Of a stretch of DNA of 23,910 nucleotides, positions 7,125 through 14,177 are shown in pieces. Made by a program: the position numbers and the translations under genes. The number at the start of each line of letters is the position of its first letter. Positions within the stretch are counted from its first letter, which is position 1. The stretch is from Caldifarciminota bacterium (GTDB lineage: Bacteria; Hydrothermota; Hydrothermia; LBFQ01; DSFT01): the NCBI GenBank assembly GCA_015494735.1, contig WGAQ01000162.1, positions 1 through 23,910 of the forward strand. The letters run 5' to 3'. The notes below the pieces were generated by a model. That model was not told where the DNA came from and did no database searches. It worked only from the letters and a program-made list of their open reading frames with translations.

Positions 7125-8422
7125 CGCAGCCATCCCCCCATAGAAAGGAAGTGCTCCATAACCCTGACCCCGAACCGAAGGGCATCGACGGGAATCCTCT
7201 CGTTCTCCGCATGTATGTGCTCCCTGAAGGGGAAATCGGGAGGCAACTTCATCGGAGCAAACCCATACGTCTGTATTCCCAGTTTCTTGAAGAATCTTCC
7301 ATCCGTAACCCCGGTAAGGAGCATGGGTATGACCCTGCCTTCCTCATCCTCCCTCTTTATGGCCTCCTCCACCGCATCCATGAGGCCCCAGTCCACATCA
7401 TCTGGATAGGGGTCGTGCCTCAGGACCTCGGCCTCGAAGGGGACCCCCGTTATACTCCTGAGCTCCTGAATGAACTGCTGAGGGGTGAATCCGGGCAGGA
7501 GCCTTCCATCCACCTCCAGTTCCACGCTGGATGGTATCACATTCACCTTGGAGCCTCCCCTGACCATGGTGGGACTGGCCGTGTTGTGGAAGATGGCCCT
7601 GAAGGCATCCATATTCTCCCCCAGGAGGGATAGAATCCTGTCCGTGAGAGATGGAATCAGGACCACTCTCATCACCACCGAAGCGGGAAAGGGAAGGGCA
7701 TCCGCCATCCTCAGGAACATCTCCCTCACCACGGGGGTTATGTGAACAGGTGTATATCGCTCATGCATGGCCACTATGGCCCTTCCCAGTTTCTCCATCG
7801 CCGTATCCCTGTGCATCAGAGAGCCGTGTCCCCCCTTCCCCCTGAAGGTGAGTTTAAGCCAGCAAATCTGCTTCTCCGCCACCATTACGGGGTACAGACG
7901 CCTCCCCATCACCTCCAAACTGAAACCGCCGAACTCCCCCACCGCATACCTGACCCCCTCGAACAGGTCCGGATGATTCTCCACCATGTACCGGGCCCCA
8001 TAATCCCCTCCCCCCTCCTCATCGCTGAGGGCCAGAAATAAAACATCACCGGCCAGATTCCCCTTCCTGTACGCCTCCATCAGGGAAGTGATATAGATGG
8101 CGAGGGGTCCCTTCATGTCCAGAGCCCCCCTGCCCCACACGTATCCATCCTTCACCGCTCCGGAGAAGGGGTCCACATCCCAGCTCTGCCCCTCTACGGG
8201 CACCACGTCCACGTGTCCGTACACCAGCAGGGGGTTCCCCTTCCTCCTCCCCGGAATGCGAATCAGGAGATTGGGCCTTTCTCCATCGAGGGCGTATATC
8301 TCACCGGGAAGGCCCTCCTTCTCGAATAGCCCCTTTATCCAGAGGATGGCTTCCTTCTCGTTTCCGGGTGGATTCACCGTCCGGAACCTTATGAGATTTT
8401 GCAATACATCGACCACATCCAC
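7121..8422 (-). CDS. M20-family metallopeptidase or amidohydrolase (ArgE/DapE/CPG2-like)
   Basis: 433 residues from GTG 8422. Zinc-binding motifs occur in family order: GHVDVVP (69-75; His70, Asp72 near the catalytic centre), GRGALDMKG (98-106; Asp102 bridging zinc), SDEEGGG (133-139; Glu135 general base, Glu136 ligand), Glu163 in VGEFGG, and His404 in the H-A-E-N-E motif near the C-terminus. The lid or dimerisation domain lies about 180-300, with KGGHGS at its edge. M20 enzymes hydrolyse acyl-amino acids, dipeptides or succinyl-diaminopimelate; which applies here cannot be told. No signal peptide, so cytoplasmic. The start is supported by TATACT seven bases upstream. It converges on the polyamine operon but has no obvious functional link to it. 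Confidence 0.87.
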   Translation of the reverse strand: MDVVDVLQNLIRFRTVNPPGNEKEAILWIKGLFEKEGLPGEIYALDGERPNLLIRIPGRRKGNPLLVYGHVDVVPVEGQSWDVDPFSGAVKDGYVWGRGALDMKGPLAIYITSLMEAYRKGNLAGDVLFLALSDEEGGGDYGARYMVENHPDLFEGVRYAVGEFGGFSLEVMGRRLYPVMVAEKQICWLKLTFRGKGGHGSLMHRDTAMEKLGRAIVAMHERYTPVHITPVVREMFLRMADALPFPASVVMRVVLIPSLTDRILSLLGENMDAFRAIFHNTASPTMVRGGSKVNVIPSSVELEVDGRLLPGFTPQQFIQELRSITGVPFEAEVLRHDPYPDDVDWGLMDAVEEAIKREDEEGRVIPMLLTGVTDGRFFKKLGIQTYGFAPMKLPPDFPFREHIHAENERIPVDALRFGVRVMEHFLSMGGWLR

Positions 8423-8429
8423 GTTTCAA

Positions 8430-8435
8430 AGTATA
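8430..8435 (-). promoter_or_regulatory. -10 hexamer TATACT for the M20 peptidase
   Basis: TATACT on the minus strand, seven bases before GTG 8422. It is a good match to the bacterial -10 consensus and has no ribosome binding site downstream. Confidence 0.5.
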
Positions 8436-8468
8436 AAGGTCCGCGGCAAACCCCCGGCAGTGAAATTT

Positions 8469-8499
8469 ATGCAAAATTATGGCAAAACCATCGGTGCAT
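8469..8499. repeat. Nested imperfect palindrome in a divergent promoter region
   Basis: ATGG-caaaa-CCAT (8479-8491) lies inside outer arms ATGC (8469-8472) and GCAT (8496-8499). It sits in the 158-base gap between the M20 gene and the secreted two-gene unit, so it could be an operator. The arms are only four bases each, so chance is possible. Confidence 0.25.
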
Positions 8500-8526
8500 C
8501 GCATAAATATCTGACAATCATGGATA

Positions 8527-8532
8527 TACATT
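8527..8532 (+). promoter_or_regulatory. Possible -10 hexamer TACATT for the secreted two-gene unit
   Basis: TACATT lies about 48 bases before ATG 8581. If used, it would leave a leader of roughly 40 bases containing the strong Shine-Dalgarno at 8568-8576. Other AT-rich hexamers nearby (8503-8510) are also possible. Confidence 0.3.
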
Positions 8533-8567
8533 GAGGCCTGGGAACCCTATGTGGGGCAGAATTCGTC

Positions 8568-8576
8568 GGGAGGTGA
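8568..8576 (+). promoter_or_regulatory. Strong Shine-Dalgarno GGGAGGTGA deciding the start at 8581
   Basis: GGGAGGTGA ends four bases before ATG 8581. It places the start there rather than at the in-frame GTG at 8551. Genes with a -10 box next to their start codon lack such a site. Confidence 0.6.
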
Positions 8577-8580
8577 AGTT

Positions 8581-9081
8581 ATGATGTGGGCGATAATCAT
8601 GCAGGTGGCCCTGATGGGCCAGAAACATGGTGCTCCAGCACATTTGAAGACGGAGCAATGGTACTACCCCGTCGAGCGAATAACCATGAGGGAAAGCCGG
8701 ATGAACATGGCATCCTCCGGCGGAAAAGTGTTCGGGAGCCCCGCCCTCTTCGAGGGGAGTTGCCCGGAAGAAGCAGGTGCCCTGAAGAAGCAGAACTGCA
8801 CCATATACTACCTCAGTTCCCTCAGCGGAGTGAAGAAGGGTATCCTCAGATTCGCAATAAGAGGGGAAGGTAAATTCCGCATCTCCGTTTACTCGGCAGC
8901 GGGAGCGATATCCAGGGAAGTCGAACTGAATGGCGGACTGGATACCCTCGAAATAGACATATCCAGGTCCATAGCCATAACCCAGCACGGTGGAAGCGAC
9001 CCTCTGAGAATCGTCTTCACCCCGCTCACCCCCTCCTTCAGCATCGAAGTGAGCAATTTCGTCCTGAAACAGGAGGAGTGA
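8581..9081 (+). CDS. Secreted protein of unknown function
   Basis: 166 residues. MMWAIIMQVALMG forms a short hydrophobic signal without basic residues. The rest looks like a small all-beta module: a hydrophilic N-terminal part, two Cys near residues 60 and 72 (GSC, QNC) that could form a disulfide, then strand-like segments (ILRFAIRGEGKFRISVYS, REVELNGGLDTLEIDISRS, FSIEVSNFVLK). The strand pattern recalls a carbohydrate-binding or jelly-roll domain, but no family is recognised. The stop is one base short of the next ATG (9083), whose product is also secreted and beta-rich, so the pair is probably co-translated and may act together outside the cell. Confidence 0.65.
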   Translation: MMWAIIMQVALMGQKHGAPAHLKTEQWYYPVERITMRESRMNMASSGGKVFGSPALFEGSCPEEAGALKKQNCTIYYLSSLSGVKKGILRFAIRGEGKFRISVYSAAGAISREVELNGGLDTLEIDISRSIAITQHGGSDPLRIVFTPLTPSFSIEVSNFVLKQEE

Positions 9082-9082
9082 T

Positions 9083-10540
9083 ATGACCCTGCTGTTCCTC
9101 CTGATGGACCCTCCCTTCAATCCGGAGATAGACCTCTCCGCAAGGGATGTGAGTTCCTGCACGATAGATGAGGAAGTGACCATGGCCAAGGAGGGGAATA
9201 CAATACTGGTGTCCTTCATCTCGGAGGAGTACGGAGCCAACGTGCTTATGATGAGTTTCGATGGGGGGAGCACCTGGAGCTCCATAGGATACGGCCCGTC
9301 CTATTCTGGATGCTGGGTAGGAGACCCATCCGTTGCGATACAGCCGGACAATCCCAATAAAATCTACTTCGCGGGTATCGAGTACTGTCAGGGAAGCGGT
9401 GGTTCCGATGATGTGAGGGGGGAGGTGTGGTTCTGCACGTGCAGTGCCGGTTCCGGATGCTCCAGCACTTCCAACTGGTCGTGCACATACGTGGGACAGA
9501 ACGATTACTGGGCCTACTTCAAGGACAAGGAATGGCTCCTGGCCCTCGGGGGAAGCACCGTACTGGTCAACTTCACCAGCAACATGTACGGGGACAACAA
9601 TCTGTTCGTTTACAAAACGACCGATGATGGGGCCACATGGACCGGCATAGGCTACATGGATATCCCCTCGACAGTTGGATACTGGGCGAAGGACGGTGGT
9701 ACGATTTACATGTCCTTCAACGACTTCAGCAACATATCCTCCGGGGAGATAGGGATGGGATTCATCTATTCCACGGACGGGGGAAATACCTTCTCCTTTG
9801 GAGGAGAGGTCACCTTTTCCATAGCAGGCAGCCAGACCACTGCGTGCCCCCACGACGCCCGCCCCGCCAAGATACACGACCACATAACCGCTTCCAATGG
9901 AAAGGTGGCTCTGGCCTTCACGGACGACTACTGTCTGGTGAACGTGGCCACGTGGCAGGGGACCACCCCCATCGGGGTCCAGCAGGTTTCTCCGGATATG
10001 GGAGGAACGGAGCAGATTCTCCCCATGCTGGCCTCCTACGGGGATTACCTGTACCTTATGTATCAGGGAAGGATTGGGGATTACGGATACTGTGGCTCCA
10101 GCCCTGTTGGGGAGTGGGCAACCGGATGGCTCCTCTCTCCCGACTGGGGCAACACGTGGTCGGAGCCGTACAGGGTCAGCAGCCGGGATTATGGTTTCAG
10201 GGAGGACCCCTCAGGACACGATTACCTGGGATGGGTGATAGATGATGGGATACTGTATGCGGCATGGGGGAACGACTTCTACGATGAGGATGGGGGACAC
10301 GTCCTCCTGGCATATTCCAGCCCCGTGGAACTGGCGGAATTCTCACAGGGCAGAATACCATTTGCGGTCTTCATGACTCCGGGGGGCATAATCCTGAACA
10401 GTAGACAGGGGGTGGATATCTTTACATCATCGGGCAAACTCGTGAAGAGCATTCCCGGAGGCAACTCATTCGTGCCCCTCAGGTCCGGCATCTATATTCT
10501 GCGCAGCGGAGAGTATTCGAAGAAAGTACTCGTCAGATGA
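9083..10540 (+). CDS. Secreted Asp-box (BNR/sialidase-like) beta-propeller with T9SS-type sorting tail
   Basis: 485 residues. The export signal is short (MTLLFLLM), followed directly by mature sequence. Four Asp-box turns, S/T-x-D-x-G-x-T-W/F, are at 58-65, 179-186, 230-237 and 352-359, the hallmark of sialidase-like propellers. The Arg triad and catalytic Tyr/Glu of true sialidases could not be placed, so a glycan-binding or other propeller role is as likely. Ten Cys are present, six of them between 77 and 134, which suggests disulfides outside the cell. The last ~60 residues (about 425-485) have the strand pattern of a Por/T9SS sorting domain: IFTSSGKLVKSI, then LRSGIYILRSGEYSKKVLVR at the end. 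GGAGGAGTGAT lies just before the ATG. Confidence 0.8.
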   Translation: MTLLFLLMDPPFNPEIDLSARDVSSCTIDEEVTMAKEGNTILVSFISEEYGANVLMMSFDGGSTWSSIGYGPSYSGCWVGDPSVAIQPDNPNKIYFAGIEYCQGSGGSDDVRGEVWFCTCSAGSGCSSTSNWSCTYVGQNDYWAYFKDKEWLLALGGSTVLVNFTSNMYGDNNLFVYKTTDDGATWTGIGYMDIPSTVGYWAKDGGTIYMSFNDFSNISSGEIGMGFIYSTDGGNTFSFGGEVTFSIAGSQTTACPHDARPAKIHDHITASNGKVALAFTDDYCLVNVATWQGTTPIGVQQVSPDMGGTEQILPMLASYGDYLYLMYQGRIGDYGYCGSSPVGEWATGWLLSPDWGNTWSEPYRVSSRDYGFREDPSGHDYLGWVIDDGILYAAWGNDFYDEDGGHVLLAYSSPVELAEFSQGRIPFAVFMTPGGIILNSRQGVDIFTSSGKLVKSIPGGNSFVPLRSGIYILRSGEYSKKVLVR

Positions 10541-10554
10541 GGGGGCCTCCCCTC
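10539..10554 (+). terminator. Short hairpin after the Asp-box gene
   Basis: GAGGGG-GCCT-CCCCTC forms a perfect 6-bp stem with a 4-base loop, starting inside the stop codon. No T-run follows immediately. It separates this unit from the glycosyltransferase promoter at 10560. Confidence 0.4.
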
Positions 10555-10559
10555 CCCCT

Positions 10560-10565
10560 TAAAAT
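10560..10565 (+). promoter_or_regulatory. -10 hexamer TAAAAT for the GT2 gene
   Basis: TAAAAT eleven bases before ATG 10577, giving a predicted leader of about four bases. No Shine-Dalgarno site. Confidence 0.4.
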
Positions 10566-10576
10566 TTCTCCAGTTT

Positions 10577-11479
10577 ATGAAGGTGTCCGTCATAGCCCCC
10601 GCATACAACGAGGAGCCCAACATAAAGCCCCTCATAGAAACATTCGTGGAATTTACCCGGAAGAATGGCCTGAGCGACTGGGAACTGGTCATCGTGGACG
10701 ACGGCTCCAGGGATGGAACCTACAGAGAAGCAGTAGAGCACTCCAGGGGACTGGACAACGTGAAGGTGGTGAAACTCGCCGTCAACAGGGGGAAGACGGA
10801 TGCCATAAAGGAGGGCTTCAGAGCATCATCCGGAAAGTACATCATCATATTCGACGCCGATATGCAGTTCTCATTCGAGGACGTGAAGCGCATCGTGGAC
10901 AAACTGGACGAGGGATGGGACCTGGTGGCGGGCTACAAGGTGGGAAAGTACGAAAAGAAATTCGTTTCCTCCATATACAACTTCCTCTCCCGCCTCTTCT
11001 TCGGAGTCAGGGTGAGGGATATGAATGCCCTGAAGGGGATGAGGAGGGAAGTGCTGGAGGTGATTCCCCTGCGGAAGGAGTGGCACAGATACATAATACC
11101 CATAGCCCATCACTACGGATTCACCATTACCGAGATTCCCGTAAAACTCTATCCCCGCAGGGCCGGAGAGAGCAAGTACAGGGGGAAACTGCGCATCCTC
11201 ATAGGATTTATGGACCTGCTCGCCGTGCGATTCCTCCTTACATTCATGGAAAAGCCCCTACTCCTCTTCGGGACGCTGGGATTCGTGTCCCTCTTCCTGG
11301 GATTCCTGGTGGGGACGGTGGCCCTCATCTTGAGATTCGTCTTCGACCTGGGCTACAGGCCCCTCATATACCTTACAATGCTCTTCCTCCTGGGAGGGCT
11401 GCTCCTCCTGTCAATGGGCTTTCTGGGCGAAATGATTTCCTATACCAACGACAGATGCAGGGATTACTGCAGGAAGTGA
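10577..11479 (+). CDS. Family 2 glycosyltransferase, polyprenyl-phosphate type (GtrB/DPM1-like)
   Basis: 300 residues. The GT-A domain opens with VIAPAYNEEPNIKPL (5-19), has VIVDDGSRDGT (38-48) for the nucleotide and DAD (93-95) as the metal-binding DXD, then VRDMNALKGMRREVLEVI (146-163) and RRAGESKYRGK (194-204). Two hydrophobic segments follow (about 226-253 and 262-288), as in GtrB and dolichol-phosphate-mannose synthase-like enzymes. The reaction is transfer of a sugar from UDP- or GDP-sugar to a polyprenyl phosphate on the cytoplasmic face of the inner membrane, providing a lipid-linked donor for surface or protein glycosylation. The sugar is unknown. Its stop lies one base from the stop of the convergent lptG-type gene, so there is no room for a separate terminator. 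Confidence 0.88.
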   Translation: MKVSVIAPAYNEEPNIKPLIETFVEFTRKNGLSDWELVIVDDGSRDGTYREAVEHSRGLDNVKVVKLAVNRGKTDAIKEGFRASSGKYIIIFDADMQFSFEDVKRIVDKLDEGWDLVAGYKVGKYEKKFVSSIYNFLSRLFFGVRVRDMNALKGMRREVLEVIPLRKEWHRYIIPIAHHYGFTITEIPVKLYPRRAGESKYRGKLRILIGFMDLLAVRFLLTFMEKPLLLFGTLGFVSLFLGFLVGTVALILRFVFDLGYRPLIYLTMLFLLGGLLLLSMGFLGEMISYTNDRCRDYCRK

Positions 11480-11480
11480 A

Positions 11481-12581
11481 TCAGTACTCTATCCGGAACC
11501 ACATGGGTATCCCGATTACCAGGAAGAAGAGGTTGGGTATCCAGGCCGCCAGCACGGGGTCTATCTTGCCGACGGAGCCCAGGGTTTTGAAAGCCTCGGA
11601 AAGACCCCAGTAGATGAAGACCAGCATGACGCTTATGCCGAATCCCCACGCCTTTCCCCTCTTCTTCATGGCGGCGGCTATGGGGACCGCGAATATGACG
11701 ATTATCAGGTTCATGAAGGGAAAGGAATACCTGCTGTAGAGTTCGGTCAACTCCGCATAGACCTCGAAACCGCTCCTGCCAAGGGTCTCTATCCTCCTGC
11801 GCAACTCGTCCACATTCATCTGGAATAAGTCCTTTTCATCCCTCAGGAAATCGAAGGGACTCTGGGTAATCTCCTGAAAGACCCTCCTGTCGAAGTAGGC
11901 ATACCTGACGGTATCCCCCGCAAACTCCCTGACGGAAGCCCTGTGCAGAATCCATTCCCCCTTCAGGGTATCGTACGTCCCGTATACGGCATCCACCCTC
12001 TTGCGAATCCTCCCCTCCTTCTCCAGTTCCACCATCACTATGGCATCCGCCCTGTTGGACAGGGCGCTTATACTCCGGAAGTAATAGACCCTGTTTTCGC
12101 TTATGAAGGTCAGGTCGTTGGCGAATGTACGGCTTCTGGGCATCCTCTTCCCCTCTATCTCCACAGCCATGACCGTCTCTGCCCTCTTCATCCATGTGCC
12201 CACGATATACATGTTGAGATACATGGACAGGGCGGTGAAGAGGGAGGAGATTATGAATATGCTCACCACGAATCTCTTCATGCTGATACCCGAAGCCTTC
12301 ACAGCCATGATTTCGAAGGTGGCGGAGAGTTCCCCTATGGAGAAGAAGGTGGCCAGGAGAAGGGACACGGGTATCATGAGGACGGCGATATAGGGCACCT
12401 GATACATGTAATATCGGGCTATGGCTCCCACCTTGAATCCGTGAGAGATGAACTTATCGATGTTCTCGAAGAAGTTCACTATGATGAAGAGGGCTATAAC
12501 CCCTATCAGGATTATGAGGGCCAGGCGGAGAAATAGATTCCCCAGATACCTGTCCAGTTTCTTCGGAAAGGGAAGGCTCAT
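11481..12581 (-). CDS. LptF/LptG-family permease (YjgP/YjgQ), lipopolysaccharide export
   Basis: 366 residues, the family's usual length. Two N-terminal transmembrane stretches (about 15-40 and 55-80) and a third near 100-120 are followed by a periplasmic beta-jellyroll region (about 130-265) and then three more membrane segments (about 270-360). YLGNLFLRLALIILIGVIALFIIV and the conserved break NFFENIDKF near residue 47 are typical. These proteins pair as LptF and LptG with the LptB ATPase to pull lipopolysaccharide from the inner membrane. LptF and LptG cannot be separated with certainty; the short N-terminus before the first segment and the single copy favour LptG. ATG overlaps the murC stop (TCATGA) and GGAGGA precedes it within murC, so translation is likely coupled. 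Confidence 0.88.
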   Translation of the reverse strand: MSLPFPKKLDRYLGNLFLRLALIILIGVIALFIIVNFFENIDKFISHGFKVGAIARYYMYQVPYIAVLMIPVSLLLATFFSIGELSATFEIMAVKASGISMKRFVVSIFIISSLFTALSMYLNMYIVGTWMKRAETVMAVEIEGKRMPRSRTFANDLTFISENRVYYFRSISALSNRADAIVMVELEKEGRIRKRVDAVYGTYDTLKGEWILHRASVREFAGDTVRYAYFDRRVFQEITQSPFDFLRDEKDLFQMNVDELRRRIETLGRSGFEVYAELTELYSRYSFPFMNLIIVIFAVPIAAAMKKRGKAWGFGISVMLVFIYWGLSEAFKTLGSVGKIDPVLAAWIPNLFFLVIGIPMWFRIEY

Positions 12582-13951
12582 GACCCGGAATCCTCCAGAA
12601 GCATATCTCCCACCCGGTAAACATCCCCCGCACCCAGCGTTATGATGAGCGTATCTTCGGAGAGAAAATCACCGAGCAGCCGGACAGCCTCCTCCTTATC
12701 CGAAACCAGATAGACCGATTCCTTCCCCATCTCCCTGAGGCGATTGTATATCAACTCGGAGGAAACGCCCCTTATCTCCTTCTCCCCCGCCGGGTATATG
12801 GGCAGGAGTATGACCACATCCGCGGATGCCAGAACGGATGCAAACTGTTTCCAGAGGAACTTGGTGCGGGTGTACCTGTGGGGCTGGAATACCACCACTA
12901 TCTTTCCCCTGTGATAGGTGCGGGCTGTCATGAGGACCTTCTCGATTTCGGTGGGATGATGTCCGTAATCGTCCACCACCATGGCTCCACCGGCCTTTCC
13001 CTTGATTTCGAACCTGCGCCTGACGCCGGTGAACTCCTCCAGATTCCCCATCGCCTCCTTCACATCGATGCCCAGTTCGTAGGCCACGGCAAGGGCCGCA
13101 AGGGAATTGCTCACGTTATGGCTTCCGGGGACATTCAGTTTCACCCTGCCCATGAATTTCCCCTCCACGTACAGGTCGTATGAGGAAGACAGACCCGAGA
13201 ACTCTATATTCCTGGCGCTCAGCTGGGCATCCTCCAGGAGGGAATAGGTGATGTACCTCTTTTCTATAAATGGGATAATGTCCCTGGTATTCCTGTCATC
13301 CACGTTGACTATGACGCTCCCATAGAAGGGGACGCTGTTGGCGAAGTCCAGAAAAGCCTTCTTTATCTCTATCAGATTCCTGTATGTATCCAGGTGCTCC
13401 GCATCGATATTGGTTATCACAGCGATGGAGGGATAGAGCTTCAGGAAGGAGCGGTCCGATTCATCCGCCTCTGCCACGAGAAAATCGCTGCTCCCTATTC
13501 GGGCACCGCTCTCTATCCCCTTCAGTATCCCCCCCACCACGATGGTGGGGTCCAGGGAGCGCAGGGCGTATCCCGTCATGGATGTGGTGGTGGTCTTTCC
13601 GTGGGAGCCGGAGACGGCAATGGAGAACTTCACCCTCATTATCTCGGCGAGCATTTCCGCCCTGGGTATTATGGGAATTCCCAATTCCTGAGCCCTGATG
13701 ATTTCGGGATTGTCGAAACCTATGGCAGATGAATACACCACTATATCCTTCCCCTCCACATTCTCCGGGCGGTGCTCGTACGCAATCTCGATACCCATCC
13801 CCTCCAGACGGCGGGTGGTTTTGCTCCTCTTTATATCCGAACCGGAAATCTCAAATCCCATATTGTGGAGAAGCTCGGCAATTCCGGACATCCCCGAACC
13901 ACCGATACCTATGAAATGCAATTTCCTGAAGCGGGTCTTGGACAGGAGCAC
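12578..13951 (-). CDS. murC: UDP-N-acetylmuramate-L-alanine ligase
   Basis: 457 residues. It adds L-alanine to UDP-N-acetylmuramic acid with ATP, the first amino acid step of peptidoglycan synthesis in the cytoplasm. Domain 1 has the Rossmann loop IGIGGSGMSGIAE (14-26). Domain 2 has the ATP loop GSHGKTTTTSM (115-125) and the Mg-binding EADESD (161-166). Domain 3 has VDDYGHHPTEI and FQPHRYTRT. Length and motif order are standard. Start is GTG 13951, six bases after TAAACT; no Shine-Dalgarno. The other mur genes are absent from the window, and it is paired with an lptG-type gene, tying wall and outer-membrane assembly into one transcript. Confidence 0.96.
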   Translation of the reverse strand: MLLSKTRFRKLHFIGIGGSGMSGIAELLHNMGFEISGSDIKRSKTTRRLEGMGIEIAYEHRPENVEGKDIVVYSSAIGFDNPEIIRAQELGIPIIPRAEMLAEIMRVKFSIAVSGSHGKTTTTSMTGYALRSLDPTIVVGGILKGIESGARIGSSDFLVAEADESDRSFLKLYPSIAVITNIDAEHLDTYRNLIEIKKAFLDFANSVPFYGSVIVNVDDRNTRDIIPFIEKRYITYSLLEDAQLSARNIEFSGLSSSYDLYVEGKFMGRVKLNVPGSHNVSNSLAALAVAYELGIDVKEAMGNLEEFTGVRRRFEIKGKAGGAMVVDDYGHHPTEIEKVLMTARTYHRGKIVVVFQPHRYTRTKFLWKQFASVLASADVVILLPIYPAGEKEIRGVSSELIYNRLREMGKESVYLVSDKEEAVRLLGDFLSEDTLIITLGAGDVYRVGDMLLEDSGS

Positions 13952-13957
13952 GGGAAA

Positions 13958-13963
13958 AGTTTA
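13958..13963 (-). promoter_or_regulatory. -10 hexamer TAAACT for murC-lptG
   Basis: TAAACT on the minus strand, six bases before GTG 13951. The lolA gene has the same hexamer and spacing. Confidence 0.5.
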
Positions 13964-14114
13964 AGGGGAAATCGTTTTGCAGTTTCGATTTTCAAACGAA
14001 AAACCGGGCATGGGCGGTAAGGATTACGGAAGGAACCCTGGAAATGGAATGCCGCTACAGAGCATACGGTACTGAATAGCGATGGATACAGGAAGATTAT
14101 GGGCTTTAACATCC

Positions 14115-14157
14115 CAGGTCGGAAAATGCATCGCTGCTTACTTGAATCCCGGACCTG
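14115..14157. repeat. Inverted repeat around the -35 region of fumC
   Basis: CAGGTC (14115-14120) and GACCTG (14152-14157) form a 6-bp inverted repeat; GG 14121-14122 and CC 14149-14150 extend it to 8 bp with one bulged base. The right arm falls between the proposed -35 and -10, so a repressor or activator could bind here. The rest of the 13964-14141 gap shows nothing else I can support. Confidence 0.3.
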
Positions 14158-14171
14158 TTCAGCATTAAGAT
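14142..14171 (+). promoter_or_regulatory. fumC promoter, -35 TTGAAT and -10 TAAGAT
   Basis: TTGAAT at 14142-14147 and TAAGAT at 14166-14171 are separated by 18 bases. ATG 14178 follows the -10 by six bases without a ribosome binding site. This is the only promoter here with a believable -35. Confidence 0.5.
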
Positions 14172-14177
14172 TTTGCT

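Noticed and set aside
4926..8422. M20 peptidase as an agmatine or aminopropylagmatine hydrolase of the polyamine operon
   Set aside because: It is convergent, has its own promoter, and M20 motifs differ from the Mn-ureohydrolase family that removes urea. Proximity alone does not support a link.
10537..11613. A 358-codon plus-strand frame overlapping the GT2 gene in another frame
   Set aside because: The GT2 frame holds all catalytic motifs in order. The alternative translation is rich in Gly, Arg, His and Pro and resembles no protein.
14010..14075. A 21-codon ORF (ATG to TGA) in the murC-fumC gap
   Set aside because: No ribosome binding site or near-start -10, and no hydrophobic or conserved character. 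It may be chance.
14111..14157. tRNA-like arm (CTTGAATCCC resembling a T-loop)
   Set aside because: No acceptor or anticodon stem can be built around it, and the same bases serve better as the -35 of fumC.
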